From the NCBI GenBank assembly GCA_029260455.1, contig JAJDDF010000012.1, positions 62,001 through 126,000 of the forward strand: a stretch of DNA of 64,000 bases, read 5' to 3'. The translations under genes and the position numbers were made by a program. Of the stretch, positions 52,276 through 60,833 are shown piece by piece; position 1 is the stretch's first letter; every line of letters starts with the position of its first letter. The notes beneath the pieces are model-generated. The model searched no databases. It saw only the letters and a list, made by a program, of their open reading frames with translations, and was not told the origin of the DNA. The DNA is from Phycisphaerales bacterium (lineage in GTDB: Bacteria > Planctomycetota > Phycisphaerae > Phycisphaerales > UBA1924).

Positions 52276-52908
52276 CTACCGCCTCTTGCTGGCATCCGAG
52301 GACGCCGGGCTTGACCCGATGAACTTCGCCGCCACCGCCTCAAGCAGCACTTCGGGTTCTTCCATGCGGCCGGGACCCACCGCGCGGCACGCCTGCCACC
52401 CCTGCGCCGGGCCCACGATCTCAAAGCCATCTTCACGCAACTGATTGATATTGCGCTGATTGGCAGGCTGGGTCCACATCACCTCATTCATGCTCGGGGC
52501 AAGCAAGATGGGCGTCTGCCGGCGATCGATCGCACTCAGAATCAGACACACAACATCATTGGTCTGCCCATGGGCCAGTCGGGCACAACAATCCATCGTG
52601 CATGGTGCGACGATCGCAAGATCACACCGGCGCGCAAGCGATATGTGCTGCGGATCCTGCGATTCAATATGTTGCCAGATGCCGGTGTAAACAGGCCGCC
52701 CGGACAATGCCTGCAAGGTCAGGGGTGTGATGAACTTCGTCGCGGCGTCGGTCATGATCACGGTGACGCCAGCGCCTTGTTGCACGAGGCGCGAGACGAG
52801 CGTCGCGGTTTTGTAGGCTGCGATCCCACCAGTGACGCCAACAACGACCTCGCGCCCTTTGAGGGCACTGGCCACTGATGCAGCATCATTTTTTTCGCCG
52901 TTGGTCAC
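52276..52908 (-). CDS. coaC: Phosphopantothenoylcysteine decarboxylase, CoaC-type flavoprotein
   Basis: A 210-residue HFCD flavoprotein that decarboxylates phosphopantothenoylcysteine in coenzyme A synthesis. The FMN site is VVVGVTGGIAAYKTATLV near residue 20, with HISLARRCDLAIVAPCT near 87 and the PXMNXXMW motif as APSMNEVMW near residue 140. It has only the CoaC half; the CoaB ligase half found in most bacterial CoaBC proteins is missing. rpoZ ends 9 nt upstream, the usual position of coaBC, which supports the call. Confidence 0.85.
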   Translation of the reverse strand: MTNGEKNDAASVASALKGREVVVGVTGGIAAYKTATLVSRLVQQGAGVTVIMTDAATKFITPLTLQALSGRPVYTGIWQHIESQDPQHISLARRCDLAIVAPCTMDCCARLAHGQTNDVVCLILSAIDRRQTPILLAPSMNEVMWTQPANQRNINQLREDGFEIVGPAQGWQACRAVGPGRMEEPEVLLEAVAAKFIGSSPASSDASKRR

Positions 52909-52917
52909 GGGTGCTGC

Positions 52918-53175
52918 TTACAGCAGTTCCGCCGCCACGGGCAGGGCATCTGCGCTGGGCGCTTCAAGTGTGGCGAGCGCCGATTCGTTGTCGATGCAAA
53001 TTTTTTCAAGCAGGATCTCGTCGATCACGACTTCCAGATCAGTGCGCCCACGGCGCTCGACCAGTGGGCGTGCACCATCCATCAACTCGACCAGTCGACG
53101 TTGAATCAACGCACACAGTTTGAAGCGGCCGCCCGCTCGATTGACAATTTCTTCGCTCTTCAGCGCTTCGATCAT
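52918..53175 (-). CDS. rpoZ: RNA polymerase omega subunit-like protein
   Basis: An 85-residue protein with IEALKSEEIVNRAGGRFKLC and ALIQRRLVELMDGARPLVE, the helical core of omega, which helps assemble the beta' subunit. ATG 53175 is preferred; the frame is open to 53241. The position before coaC is the usual bacterial arrangement, though a gmk gene is not upstream here. The C-terminal tail is acidic and alanine-rich. Confidence 0.82.
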   Translation of the reverse strand: MIEALKSEEIVNRAGGRFKLCALIQRRLVELMDGARPLVERRGRTDLEVVIDEILLEKICIDNESALATLEAPSADALPVAAELL

Positions 53176-53389
53176 CGACGCCTCGACTTCTCGGTATGAA
53201 CCGCTCGGGTATACTGTTTCAGAGACCGGACCATTGGGCACACAAAGAGATGTGGCGACCCTCAGGAACGGCGTTCGCTCGAATGCGAATTGGTCATTCT
53301 AACCCATTCACCCGCTCAGGGCGAATCGACACCACCCGGCGCGTGCTCCTTATGATGCGTGCCTCCGGGGAAGGGAATCCTGTCTGCCT

Positions 53390-54034
53390 ATGACCACGAC
53401 TTTCAAGTTTGGTGATCGCGTCCGTCATCCTGCCAAACCGGAGTGGGGCGAAGCCGTCGTCACGGCCTCCCAAGGCGTCACCCACGAAGGTAAGCCCTGT
53501 CAGAGGCTGACCTTGCGATTCGATCGGGTGGGCATCAAGACTATCACAACAGCGGTCGTGCGCTTGGAAGTTGCGAACGGTCAGGCAAACGGCCAAGTGA
53601 ATGCCCATGCCGAACAAGGAGATGTGCCCCCTCAGAACAGCGAGGCCGCAGACTCCTGGCTTGGTGAGGCCGCTGCCCTTCCACCCGAGCAACTCTTTGC
53701 CCGCCTCCCGGAGGCCGTCCGCGACCCTTTCAATTCCCTTGAAGAGAGACTGCGCATTACGTTGCTTCTCTATCGGTTCTCGGACCGTGGCGGCGAACTG
53801 CTCGATTGGGCCGCGATGCAGACAGGCATGGCGGATCCACTAACCAAATACGCGCGACATGAACTCGAGCAATACTTCCTCCGCTTCTCTGATCAACGGG
53901 CTGAACATCTCCGCACGCTGCTTGTCGAAGCTGCCAAGCGCGAGCCCGGTCTTGCAGAGTGCATCGCAAAGTCAACGCCCCATATGCCAAAGGCTGCACT
54001 TGAAGCTGTGCGCCACCCTCGTGTCCGGCGTTGA
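53390..54034 (+). CDS. DUF3553-domain protein
   Basis: A 214-residue protein. The first about 60 residues are DUF3553-like (FKFGDRVRHPAKPEWGEAVV then RLTLRFDRVGIKTI), a small beta fold also attached to some UvrD-type helicases. After a glutamine/asparagine-rich linker, residues 95-214 are helical (LLLYRFSDRGGELLDWAAMQ) and unrecognised. It starts 215 nt after the rpoZ promoter region, divergently. A TATACT at 53209-53214 could serve as its -10 box. Confidence 0.75.
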   Translation: MTTTFKFGDRVRHPAKPEWGEAVVTASQGVTHEGKPCQRLTLRFDRVGIKTITTAVVRLEVANGQANGQVNAHAEQGDVPPQNSEAADSWLGEAAALPPEQLFARLPEAVRDPFNSLEERLRITLLLYRFSDRGGELLDWAAMQTGMADPLTKYARHELEQYFLRFSDQRAEHLRTLLVEAAKREPGLAECIAKSTPHMPKAALEAVRHPRVRR

Positions 54035-54287
54035 CCAGCTTCACCAACCCGCACAACCGGAACCCAGATGCATGTGGGCGGAGCATTCCCTGTCTCTCGC
54101 AAGCAGTGCAAACACCTGCCAGGACCCCCGCGTGCGCGCTCTTATAGCGGCTGGACCGCTCATACCGCTCAAAGAATACACCAATGCAATCTTATGCTTC
54201 ACGCCCCCCGGGTTGGGCGCACACTCTTGATGTATCCACGGCGGATGCATACAAATCCAAGACTTGATTGCATGGAGCGAGTTTATT

Positions 54288-54563
54288 ATGCGCGACCAGG
54301 ATTTTGACCAGAAACTCGGTGAACTTCTTTCTCAAATCGAATCCCTGCCCGAAGACCAAAGGGCCGCCATTGAAGAGATGGCTGAAGAAACGCGCAGCCG
54401 CCGGGCACGCGTCCAGGGCGCCGTTCGAGGATTGCAGGAATCCCTCGATCACCTGCGCCTGAGCGTGAAATATCTTGTCTTTGATCTGGAAGCAACACGC
54501 CGCGAAAACGCCTATCTCCGCCGCATGCTTGATGAAGATCGCACGCAGGAAGGCTCCGACTGA
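54288..54563 (+). CDS. Small coiled-coil protein
   Basis: A 91-residue, highly charged helical protein (LGELLSQIESLPEDQRAAIE and LRLSVKYLVFDLEATRRENA), probably a coiled coil. No family recognised. ATG 54288 has GGAG at 54274-54277. It is preceded by a 253-nt stretch in which I see no gene and followed convergently by the pilin-like gene, 7 nt away. Confidence 0.65.
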   Translation: MRDQDFDQKLGELLSQIESLPEDQRAAIEEMAEETRSRRARVQGAVRGLQESLDHLRLSVKYLVFDLEATRRENAYLRRMLDEDRTQEGSD

Positions 54564-54570
54564 TTCGCAG

Positions 54571-54936
54571 TCAGACCCCTGCCATCACGATGACATCCGG
54601 TGCACCATCAACATCCTCAGGGGCCAGCTCGATGAGTTCAAGCCGCCCGTTCAATGGCCAGTAGTGAAGCTGCCATCCGCGCGGCATGTGCACCTTGTCC
54701 TTTCCTGAAAACATATCTGTCGTCAGGTCCGCCGGAAAACCATTGTGTTTGTCGTAGTACAAATCAATCGCCTTGCGCGCCTGGGTGTATGTCACCTGCG
54801 CCGCAACGTCTTCAGCTTTCTCAATGTGACCGGTCACCGCTGGAATTGTCACGGCGGCGAGAATGCCCAGAATCACGATCGTGATCATGATGTCGATCAA
54901 CGTAAAGCCGCGTTGTGTTCCCGGACGCCTTGCCAT
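54571..54936 (-). CDS. Type IV pilin / pseudopilin-like protein
   Basis: A 121-residue protein with a class III leader: MARRPGTQRG, then FTLIDIMITIVILGILAAVT as the hydrophobic N-terminal helix. Prepilin peptidase would cut after the glycine. Position 5 of the mature protein is D where nearly all pilins have E. The C-terminal part (KAIDLYYDKHNGFPADL) resembles GspG-type major pseudopilins, with the calcium-type end DVDGAPDVIV. ATG 54936 is used, the frame opening at 54966. No other secretion or pilus gene is nearby, so it is an orphan. Confidence 0.8.
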   Translation of the reverse strand: MARRPGTQRGFTLIDIMITIVILGILAAVTIPAVTGHIEKAEDVAAQVTYTQARKAIDLYYDKHNGFPADLTTDMFSGKDKVHMPRGWQLHYWPLNGRLELIELAPEDVDGAPDVIVMAGV

Positions 54937-55029
54937 AGCACACCCCGTGCGAGCGTAATACTCCACGCGCGTATCGACAACGCATCCCCCGTACTTGGCG
55001 GTGTTATTGAAGATTGCAGAGTCGTTTCC

Positions 55030-56208
55030 CTACGACCGGCTCAGGTTCTCACGAGAGACCATCAATTCCAAAGTCGCTGCGGCAAAGTCCGCGTCACGCG
55101 CGTTAAGACCGGTAAAGAAGGGCAGCGCAATCGTGCGCTGTGCCATCGATTCTGAGATGGGATACTTCCCCGGACCGCCCCCGGTGTGATGGGCAAAATG
55201 CGGCATCAGATGACAACAGGGGAAATACGCCGCCGCCCCAACTTCGTGCCGATGCATGCCGTCAAGCACACGATCGCGCTCGATACACCCATATTGATCT
55301 GACAAACGCACGACGAACACGAACCAGCTCATGTTTGTCTCAGAATCAACAGATGGCAGGATCAGGTCGGGGTGCGCCATAAATCGCTCGATATACCACT
55401 CCGCAACGCCTTGTCGCCGCTCAAGAATGTCATCAAGGCGCTCCATCTGCGCCACGCCGACCGCAGCCTGAATCTCACTCAACCGGTAATTGAAACCCCT
55501 GCGCTCAAAGCTCATCCACGCCCGCAAACCCTGCGAGCTCCCCGGATGCCCGGACGTCGCGCCGCTGCCAGTGCCCCGCCCCTGATTGCGCAGCGACCGC
55601 ACAATCTCGGCGATGCGCGCATTGTTCGTGACGAACATTCCCCCTTCGCCAGTAGTGATCTGTTTGTTTGGATAAAAACCCAACACCGAGGCGTGTCCGA
55701 AACTACCCGCGGCGCGCCCGCCATGAATACCGCCCAGCGCTTCGCACGCATCTTCGATCATCACGATTTCGTGCCGATCACAGATCGCCCGGTACGTGTT
55801 CATGTATGTCATGCACCCGAAGTTCTCGACGGCAATCACCGCTTTGGTCTTGCCCGTGATCGCTGCTTCAACCTTGACTGGGTCCATATTCAATGTCTTT
55901 GGACAGATATCCACAAACACAGGGATCGCGCCCGCGTGCAAAACCGCGTTCGCCACTGCGACAAAACAAAATGTTGGAATGATCACCTCATCGCCCGGGC
56001 CTACCCCAAAGGCAAGTAGCGCCATGTGCAGCGCTGCGGTCCCACTTGAACACGACACCGCATGATCACACCCCGTGCGCCGTGCGACCAACTCTTCAAA
56101 GCGCTCCTGCATCGGGCCCATCGCAAGCCTGCCCGAACGCAGCACCTGTGTGACCAGGTCAATCTCGTGGGCCGTGATGTCTGGTCCTGAAAGTGGAATC
56201 TCATCCAT
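55030..56208 (-). CDS. DegT/DnrJ/EryC1/StrS aminotransferase
   Basis: A 392-residue PLP enzyme that transaminates keto-sugar nucleotides for surface glycans. Motifs: SGRLAMGPMQERFEELVARR, CSSGTAALHMALLAFGVGPG, EVIIPTFCFVAVANAVLHAG, MIEDACEALGG and the PLP lysine in GFYPNKQITTGEGG. Length is normal for the family. ATG 56208 (MDEIPLSGPD) is the family-like start; the frame opens at 56250. Without neighbouring sugar genes the product sugar cannot be named. It lies 130 nt downstream of dnaA. Confidence 0.92.
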   Translation of the reverse strand: MDEIPLSGPDITAHEIDLVTQVLRSGRLAMGPMQERFEELVARRTGCDHAVSCSSGTAALHMALLAFGVGPGDEVIIPTFCFVAVANAVLHAGAIPVFVDICPKTLNMDPVKVEAAITGKTKAVIAVENFGCMTYMNTYRAICDRHEIVMIEDACEALGGIHGGRAAGSFGHASVLGFYPNKQITTGEGGMFVTNNARIAEIVRSLRNQGRGTGSGATSGHPGSSQGLRAWMSFERRGFNYRLSEIQAAVGVAQMERLDDILERRQGVAEWYIERFMAHPDLILPSVDSETNMSWFVFVVRLSDQYGCIERDRVLDGMHRHEVGAAAYFPCCHLMPHFAHHTGGGPGKYPISESMAQRTIALPFFTGLNARDADFAAATLELMVSRENLSRS

Positions 56209-56338
56209 CACTGTGCTCACACCGCTTCCTTCCCGATTTTGCTGGGGCACTCGCGCTCACAGCCCCTTGCTCCAAAACCATCACACGTTCGAGGGGCCTT
56301 CCCCGGCTCCAAAGGCGGCACATCCCGCACCCGCAACT

Positions 56339-57865
56339 CTAGGCCACTGATACAACACTGCCCGTTGCAGCCGTGCGCACAATCAGATCGCGCAAACGCT
56401 GAAACAAATCGGTCAATTGCACCAGTCCCTGCAGCGGGCCCGCATCCTGCTGGCCCCCTTCTTCCATCTGTCGACGCAACCGCTGGCACGCCGTCACGAT
56501 TGTCGAGTGATTTTTCCGGTTCAGCGCCCGTGCGATCTCCGGGTAACTCATCGTTGTCAATTCGCGGCTCAACAGCGCCACCATCGACCGCGCCAGAACC
56601 ACAAGCCGGTGCCTGCCTCGCCCGAGCACTTCACTTAATTCCACATTCAGTTCTGCGCACACTGTTTTGGCGACCTGCGATACTGATATCGGCCTGCGGG
56701 GACGCATCAAATCAGCATTCCCTAGCACGCGCCGAGCCAGTACCGCCGTCACCGGAACGCGAAGTTGTTCCAGTCGTGCCACGGCTTCCAGACGCACAAC
56801 CGCACCCTCAATTTCGCGCACTGACCCCGCGCAGACGTCTGCCACGACGTGCGCCGCGTTCTCTTCAAGTGATACCCCGCGCACCCCCGCAAGACGATGC
56901 GCCAATTGCCCCCGCAGCCCCCGCTCAGGATTATCCAGGCGCGCCACCATCCCGCACACGCACCGCGACACAAGCCGCTTGCACAATTTGTCGATGCGCT
57001 TTGGATGTTCATCTGAGGCGAGCACCAGTCGGCCGTGCCCAAGATCAAGTGCTTCGATCGTGTGAAGTAGTTCTGTCTGCGTTTTGACTTTGCCCGCAAG
57101 GAACTGCACATCATCTACAAGAAGTAGATCGACACTGCGATACCGCTTGCGAAATGCTTCAAGGCGTTTACTTTGCACTGCCGAAATGAATTCGTTGGCA
57201 AACATCTCCCCCGTCACACAGCTCACACGAGCGGTCGGGTTTTGTTCACGAAAGCGCGCTGCAATGCCATTCAAGAGATGCGTCTTGCCAATCCCGCACC
57301 CGCCATGGATGAACAATTGACTCAGACCATGCAGAGGCGGCGGCTCATCGACAAACCGCTCAGCGGCGGTAAACGCCAGGCGATTGCTCTCACCCACCAC
57401 GAAATCATCAAGGCGATACCGGGGCCCGCGCCCTGATGCGCCCGCAGGCGCAGCGCTCGGTGCTGCAGGTCGCCTAGGCGGGAGGCCGCCTACGCCCGAA
57501 GTCTGTGTTTCCGGGACACGCTCGGGCTCTTCATCAGCTGCAAATGCGCCGGGGTCAACAACCCATTGCACCTGCACATCACCCAATGATTCACCCGCAA
57601 CGGTGCGCAACTCGGCGCCAAACCTGCGGTTCAGAAGATCTGCATCAAAGGAACTCCGCACCACGATCTGCAGCGCTTCGTCGGCATGCCTTGCATGGGC
57701 CGCGGGTTCGAAATACCGCGCATAGCGTTCCTTGCCAATTCGCAGCGCAAACTGCTCAAGCATGGCGCGGCATCCTGCACCGCGAGGGTCGTGATCGCCC
57801 TTCCCCGGAGTGCAGGCAGCGGTGTGGTCAGAATGTTGATCGATTTCGATCGTGGGCGGGTGCAT
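56339..57865 (-). CDS. dnaA: Chromosomal replication initiator DnaA
   Basis: A 508-residue DnaA. Domain I (MLEQFALRIGKERYARYFEP near residue 35), linker, AAA+ domain with YRLDDFVVGESNRLAFTAA, Walker A HGGCGIGKTHLLNGI and Walker B LLLVDDVQFLAGK, and domain IV with the DNA-binding signature NRKNHSTIVTACQRL. ATG 57865 is used; ATG 57763 would start exactly at domain I. In the linker, GVGGLPPRRPAAP is encoded by a palindromic TAGGCGG/CCGCCTA sequence (57475-57492) resembling the window's inserted repeats. No dnaN is adjacent. It binds DnaA boxes at the origin, which I cannot locate here. Confidence 0.94.
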   Translation of the reverse strand: MHPPTIEIDQHSDHTAACTPGKGDHDPRGAGCRAMLEQFALRIGKERYARYFEPAAHARHADEALQIVVRSSFDADLLNRRFGAELRTVAGESLGDVQVQWVVDPGAFAADEEPERVPETQTSGVGGLPPRRPAAPSAAPAGASGRGPRYRLDDFVVGESNRLAFTAAERFVDEPPPLHGLSQLFIHGGCGIGKTHLLNGIAARFREQNPTARVSCVTGEMFANEFISAVQSKRLEAFRKRYRSVDLLLVDDVQFLAGKVKTQTELLHTIEALDLGHGRLVLASDEHPKRIDKLCKRLVSRCVCGMVARLDNPERGLRGQLAHRLAGVRGVSLEENAAHVVADVCAGSVREIEGAVVRLEAVARLEQLRVPVTAVLARRVLGNADLMRPRRPISVSQVAKTVCAELNVELSEVLGRGRHRLVVLARSMVALLSRELTTMSYPEIARALNRKNHSTIVTACQRLRRQMEEGGQQDAGPLQGLVQLTDLFQRLRDLIVRTAATGSVVSVA

Positions 57866-58405
57866 ATCTGGCACGGCGAAACTTCCTTGCGCACGCGTGA
57901 ATACTGCGCTGTCGCTCCACACCTCGCGACAACACACGTCTCCTCCGCCGCGTGCAAGTCCTTTCGCCACGCACGGCCTCATCACTTACTTATCACCTGC
58001 GCCGTTGTGCGCCCCGCCACACCCCGTGCCGAGCAAGGCAGGGGGAGGGCGAAAAAGCACACAATGACCGCGCACGGACCACATGTGGACCGTCCGCCCG
58101 CTCGAGCCGAGCTCGGCTATTGCGGTTCAGGTGTTCGGAGCGTGTGGAAGTCATCATGACACACCACGCCATGCTCCGTTCTCGGCCAATCCATTCGGCC
58201 GATGCACAAGATACATCACTTGCCGCAGTCTTCAAGCCCATAAAACGTGCTGAAAAATGGAACAAGAAGCACATCATGCGTTCGCATCGACAAAAAACAA
58301 GTCGCAGAATTTTTTTGATTTCTCAAAGACGCGTTGCAGCGCGAATGGACGGTGGAAAAACTGCGCATCGCACACTTTCTCACTTGCACGCGCGCTCTTG
58401 CATTG
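57866..58405. other. Gene-free gap between the GNAT gene and dnaA
   Basis: This is a 540-nt gap upstream of dnaA on the minus strand. It holds a palindrome CCACATGTGG (58079-58088), a perfect 14-bp palindrome AGCCGAGCTCGGCT (58105-58118), and an AT-richer section (about 58230-58330, including AAAAAACAAG and AATTTTTTTGATTT) unlike its surroundings. I found no convincing DnaA box (TTATCCACA or close). An open frame across it on the plus strand continues antisense into the GNAT gene and looks spurious. It may hold the dnaA promoter and regulatory sites. Confidence 0.4.
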
Positions 58406-59389
58406 TTAGGCAAGCGCGCGAACCATCGCTTTGCGCAGCCCAAAACGGCGGAACCCCGTGCGGGCATACAACTTGCGCGCCGGAGTGTTACGCAAATCAA
58501 CGGCGCACGTCACCCACTCACCCACCTCTAAACACACAGATTCAAGGCCAAAACGCAGCACTGTCCGCCCGATACCCCTGCCGCGAAGTTCTGGCGCAAG
58601 TCCCACATATACAAGTTCGACACCATCCTGCGCCGAGCTTGGTGTAAATAACATCACACCCGCAGGTATTTCTTTGTGTTCAATAAGCCACCACAACGAG
58701 GGATCGAACAACCCAGACTCACGGTGACTTTCCAGCGCATCCTGCGCCGTGCGCATTGCGCACAGCTCCGGGCAATCCAGTGTCCCCTCGTATGACCGCT
58801 CCATGGCGCTCACAAGTCGCGCCTGTGACTGGCGATAGCCGCCCGGCAAGTCGGCCACCACCCGCATGGTGATGTCATGTGGCATATCTGGCACGTCTTC
58901 CAAGCCATGACTCGCGGGCAGCTCCATGGGCCTGCGCATATACGCGAGTTCTGCAATTGCCGTGAACCCCGCCGCCTCAAGTGCCCGCCCCGCCGCCCGT
59001 TCCCGGGGCAGAAGCAGCGCCTGAGCCATTTTTGACAGGCCCGATTCCTTACTTGCGTCACAGGCCCGATTGATCACTGCCCCGAGCTCCGCCTCTGCTG
59101 CTGATCCACTGGGGGCAGATGTGAATAGCATCACAGCCCCGCCCGAGCCCGGCACCACAAGGGCCACCTCGCGCACCACCGCACACCCGCCAATGACTTC
59201 AATACTGCCCCAGAACCCCTTGAGATCAATCCCCATCGTCCCTGCCGCCTCAAGAAACGACGTCGCTGCGTCCTTGCCCGCTGAGGCTGAGGCGACCAAT
59301 CGCTTGGCCGCGGGCTCCAGCAATGCCCCGGAAATCCGCTGAATGTCATAGCCGGGGGCCTTCACGTTGTGAATCGGGGCGGTACTCAC
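58406..59389 (-). CDS. GNAT-family N-acetyltransferase
   Basis: A 327-residue protein. The C-terminal GNAT domain has VELVYVGLAPELRGRGIGRT (acetyl-CoA loop, about residue 268) and DLRNTPARKLYARTGFRRFG. The N-terminal half has weaker similarity to a GNAT fold (MLFTSAPSGSAAEAEL and ALLLPRERAAGRALEAAGFT), so two GNAT-like modules may be fused, as in MshD-type enzymes. The start GTG 59389 (STAPIHNVKA) is preferred, with AAGG eight bases upstream; a longer open frame goes to 59659 but overlaps the promoter of the divergent gene. Substrate unknown. Confidence 0.8.
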   Translation of the reverse strand: MSTAPIHNVKAPGYDIQRISGALLEPAAKRLVASASAGKDAATSFLEAAGTMGIDLKGFWGSIEVIGGCAVVREVALVVPGSGGAVMLFTSAPSGSAAEAELGAVINRACDASKESGLSKMAQALLLPRERAAGRALEAAGFTAIAELAYMRRPMELPASHGLEDVPDMPHDITMRVVADLPGGYRQSQARLVSAMERSYEGTLDCPELCAMRTAQDALESHRESGLFDPSLWWLIEHKEIPAGVMLFTPSSAQDGVELVYVGLAPELRGRGIGRTVLRFGLESVCLEVGEWVTCAVDLRNTPARKLYARTGFRRFGLRKAMVRALA

Positions 59390-59494
59390 GGTGCCTTGCG
59401 CTCCCACGATGCCCTGCCATGCCTCGCCTTGCCCATTTCCAGAGCAACCCTGCCCGGCAAAAAGGCGTACGGTCTCATGTGGACATCGGTTGTA

Positions 59495-59500
59495 TACACT
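59495..59500 (+). promoter_or_regulatory. TACACT -10-like box
   Basis: TACACT (within TGTATACACT) lies 56 nt before the ATG at 59557. The same hexamer is seen before the genes at 23057 and 24024. Confidence 0.35.
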
Positions 59501-59556
59501 ACCTGTCCCATCGGGCGATGCTGCCCATTGCCGGGCTTTTTTGGAGCACCTTTGCG

Positions 59557-60228
59557 ATGATTCGATCGGTTTTTCGCACACCACGCGCGCCACGCAGTCT
59601 TTTTCGCCCTTCCGCTGTGCTTCTCGGCGTTGCTGTCCTTGCCGGCGCTGCTGCGACATTTATCAGCGCCCCCGCTGCTATTGCGGCCCCGGAACCGGAT
59701 GCCATCCCCACGCGCTGGCAGCTTGATGTCGAGTCCGGCCCCCTGCGTCTTGCCTCGGTCGAGGTTGCGGGCGAGGGCATCAAGTTCTTCTACTACTTCA
59801 CCTTCAAGGTGACCAACAACACGGGTGATGATCAACTGCTTGCACCCAAGTTTGAACTTTCTACTGATGAAGGCGAGATTCGCCGATCAGATCGGGATGT
59901 TGCGCCCGCGGTCACTGAAACACTGCTCGCGCGATTGCGCAACCCGTACCTCGAAGATCAGATCGCAATTCAGGGACGCATTCTTGAAGGCCCAGAAAAT
60001 GCACGCGAGGGACTGGTGGTCTGGCCCTGCACAAACCTGAGCATTGATGAAGTGAATATCTATGCGGAAGGTTTTTCAGGTGAATCAAAATCGGTGGTCG
60101 CGCCGGACTCAGGCAAGACCTTTGTGCTTCGCAAGACGTTGATGCTTCGCCATGAGATTGCAGGCAATCTCAACCCGCGTTCTGATGCGCCGCTTGAACG
60201 GGCAGAAATGCGTTGGGTGATGCGGTGA
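59557..60228 (+). CDS. Secreted protein of unknown function
   Basis: A 223-residue exported protein: signal peptide with AVLLGVAVLAGAAATFISA, probable cleavage at AIAAPEP. The mature part is beta-rich with YYFTFKVTNNTGDDQLLAPK, an Ig-like or DUF-type fold found in planctomycete secreted proteins, and later EDQIAIQGRILEGPENAREG. ATG 59557 follows GGAG by ten bases. A repeat-rich stretch and a zinc-ribbon gene follow on the same strand. Confidence 0.68.
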   Translation: MIRSVFRTPRAPRSLFRPSAVLLGVAVLAGAAATFISAPAAIAAPEPDAIPTRWQLDVESGPLRLASVEVAGEGIKFFYYFTFKVTNNTGDDQLLAPKFELSTDEGEIRRSDRDVAPAVTETLLARLRNPYLEDQIAIQGRILEGPENAREGLVVWPCTNLSIDEVNIYAEGFSGESKSVVAPDSGKTFVLRKTLMLRHEIAGNLNPRSDAPLERAEMRWVMR

Positions 60229-60234
60229 AAGACC

Positions 60235-60317
60235 AGATGGCCAGATAGCAGATGGCCAGATCAAAGACACGCGATCGTTCTTCTCTGGCCATTTGGCGAT
60301 TTGCCATCTGGCCATCT
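60235..60317. repeat. Inverted repeat of AGATGGCCAGAT units
   Basis: AGATGGCCAGAT occurs twice (60235-60246, 60250-60261) and its complement ATCTGGCCATCT once exactly (60306-60317), with a degenerate copy at about 60283-60294. The arms flank CAAAGACACGCGATCGTTC. The whole forms an imperfect 27- to 30-bp stem and includes the first codons of the following gene. Confidence 0.8.
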
Positions 60318-60788
60318 CGCTCGCTCCGCTGGCCATTCTGGGTGAGTAGCGCCATCGCCGCCCTTCTCATGGTGCTCACTGTTGTCAGTTGCTTCTGGTT
60401 CATCATTTTCGTCTATACGCGCCAGCTCCCCCCTCCTCCTCCCAATCCGCGGATGTTCTTCCACTCCTACACCCAGCGCGCCATCGGAGCTGAGGCATAT
60501 GCGGGCATTGCTTACCTGTATTTCGACAGCAACGAGCTCGCCCGTCCCGATGGCTGGGAGGTTCGCTTCTACAACGACCCCGCGCTGCCTTACTGGCAGT
60601 TCGGGTACGCAGACCGCGCCCTCGCCATCCCCCTCTACCTCCTCGCCGCGCCATTTGTGATTTCTTCGACGGTGATGTTTGTTCGCAGTCGGCGGGCGCT
60701 GCCGGGGCATTGCACGAAGTGCGGCTATGACCTTGCGGGGTTGAAGAGCGGCACGTGCCCGGAGTGTGGGCAAGAGAAGACAGAGTGA
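60252..60788 (+). CDS. Membrane protein with C-terminal CGYD/CPECG zinc ribbon
   Basis: Up to 178 residues. A first membrane helix (WVSSAIAALLMVLTVVSCFWFIIFV), a central region of about 70 residues, a second helix (IPLYLLAAPFVISSTVMF), then a zinc ribbon CTKCGYDLAG and CPECGQ at the C terminus. It is a paralogue of the frameshifted gene at 42672. The homology starts at LRWPFW, while the first about 25 codons come from the AGATGGCCAGAT inverted repeat, so the true start could be GTG 60342, with little of the domain lost. The function of this planctomycete-type family is unknown. Confidence 0.68.
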   Translation: MARSKTRDRSSLAIWRFAIWPSRSLRWPFWVSSAIAALLMVLTVVSCFWFIIFVYTRQLPPPPPNPRMFFHSYTQRAIGAEAYAGIAYLYFDSNELARPDGWEVRFYNDPALPYWQFGYADRALAIPLYLLAAPFVISSTVMFVRSRRALPGHCTKCGYDLAGLKSGTCPECGQEKTE

Positions 60789-60833
60789 CAGGCGGGATCC
60801 GCCGCGGCGGATCCCACGAGATGAGAGAGGGAA

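Noticed and set aside
54035-54287. Possible small RNA or tRNA in the gap before the coiled-coil gene
   Set aside because: No cloverleaf, T-loop sequence or clear terminator could be found.
57866-58405. Replication origin
   Set aside because: No convincing cluster of DnaA boxes could be read, so it is listed only as a gap with palindromes.
57952-58647. 231-codon plus-strand frame upstream of dnaA
   Set aside because: It spans the gap and continues antisense into the GNAT gene with no family features.
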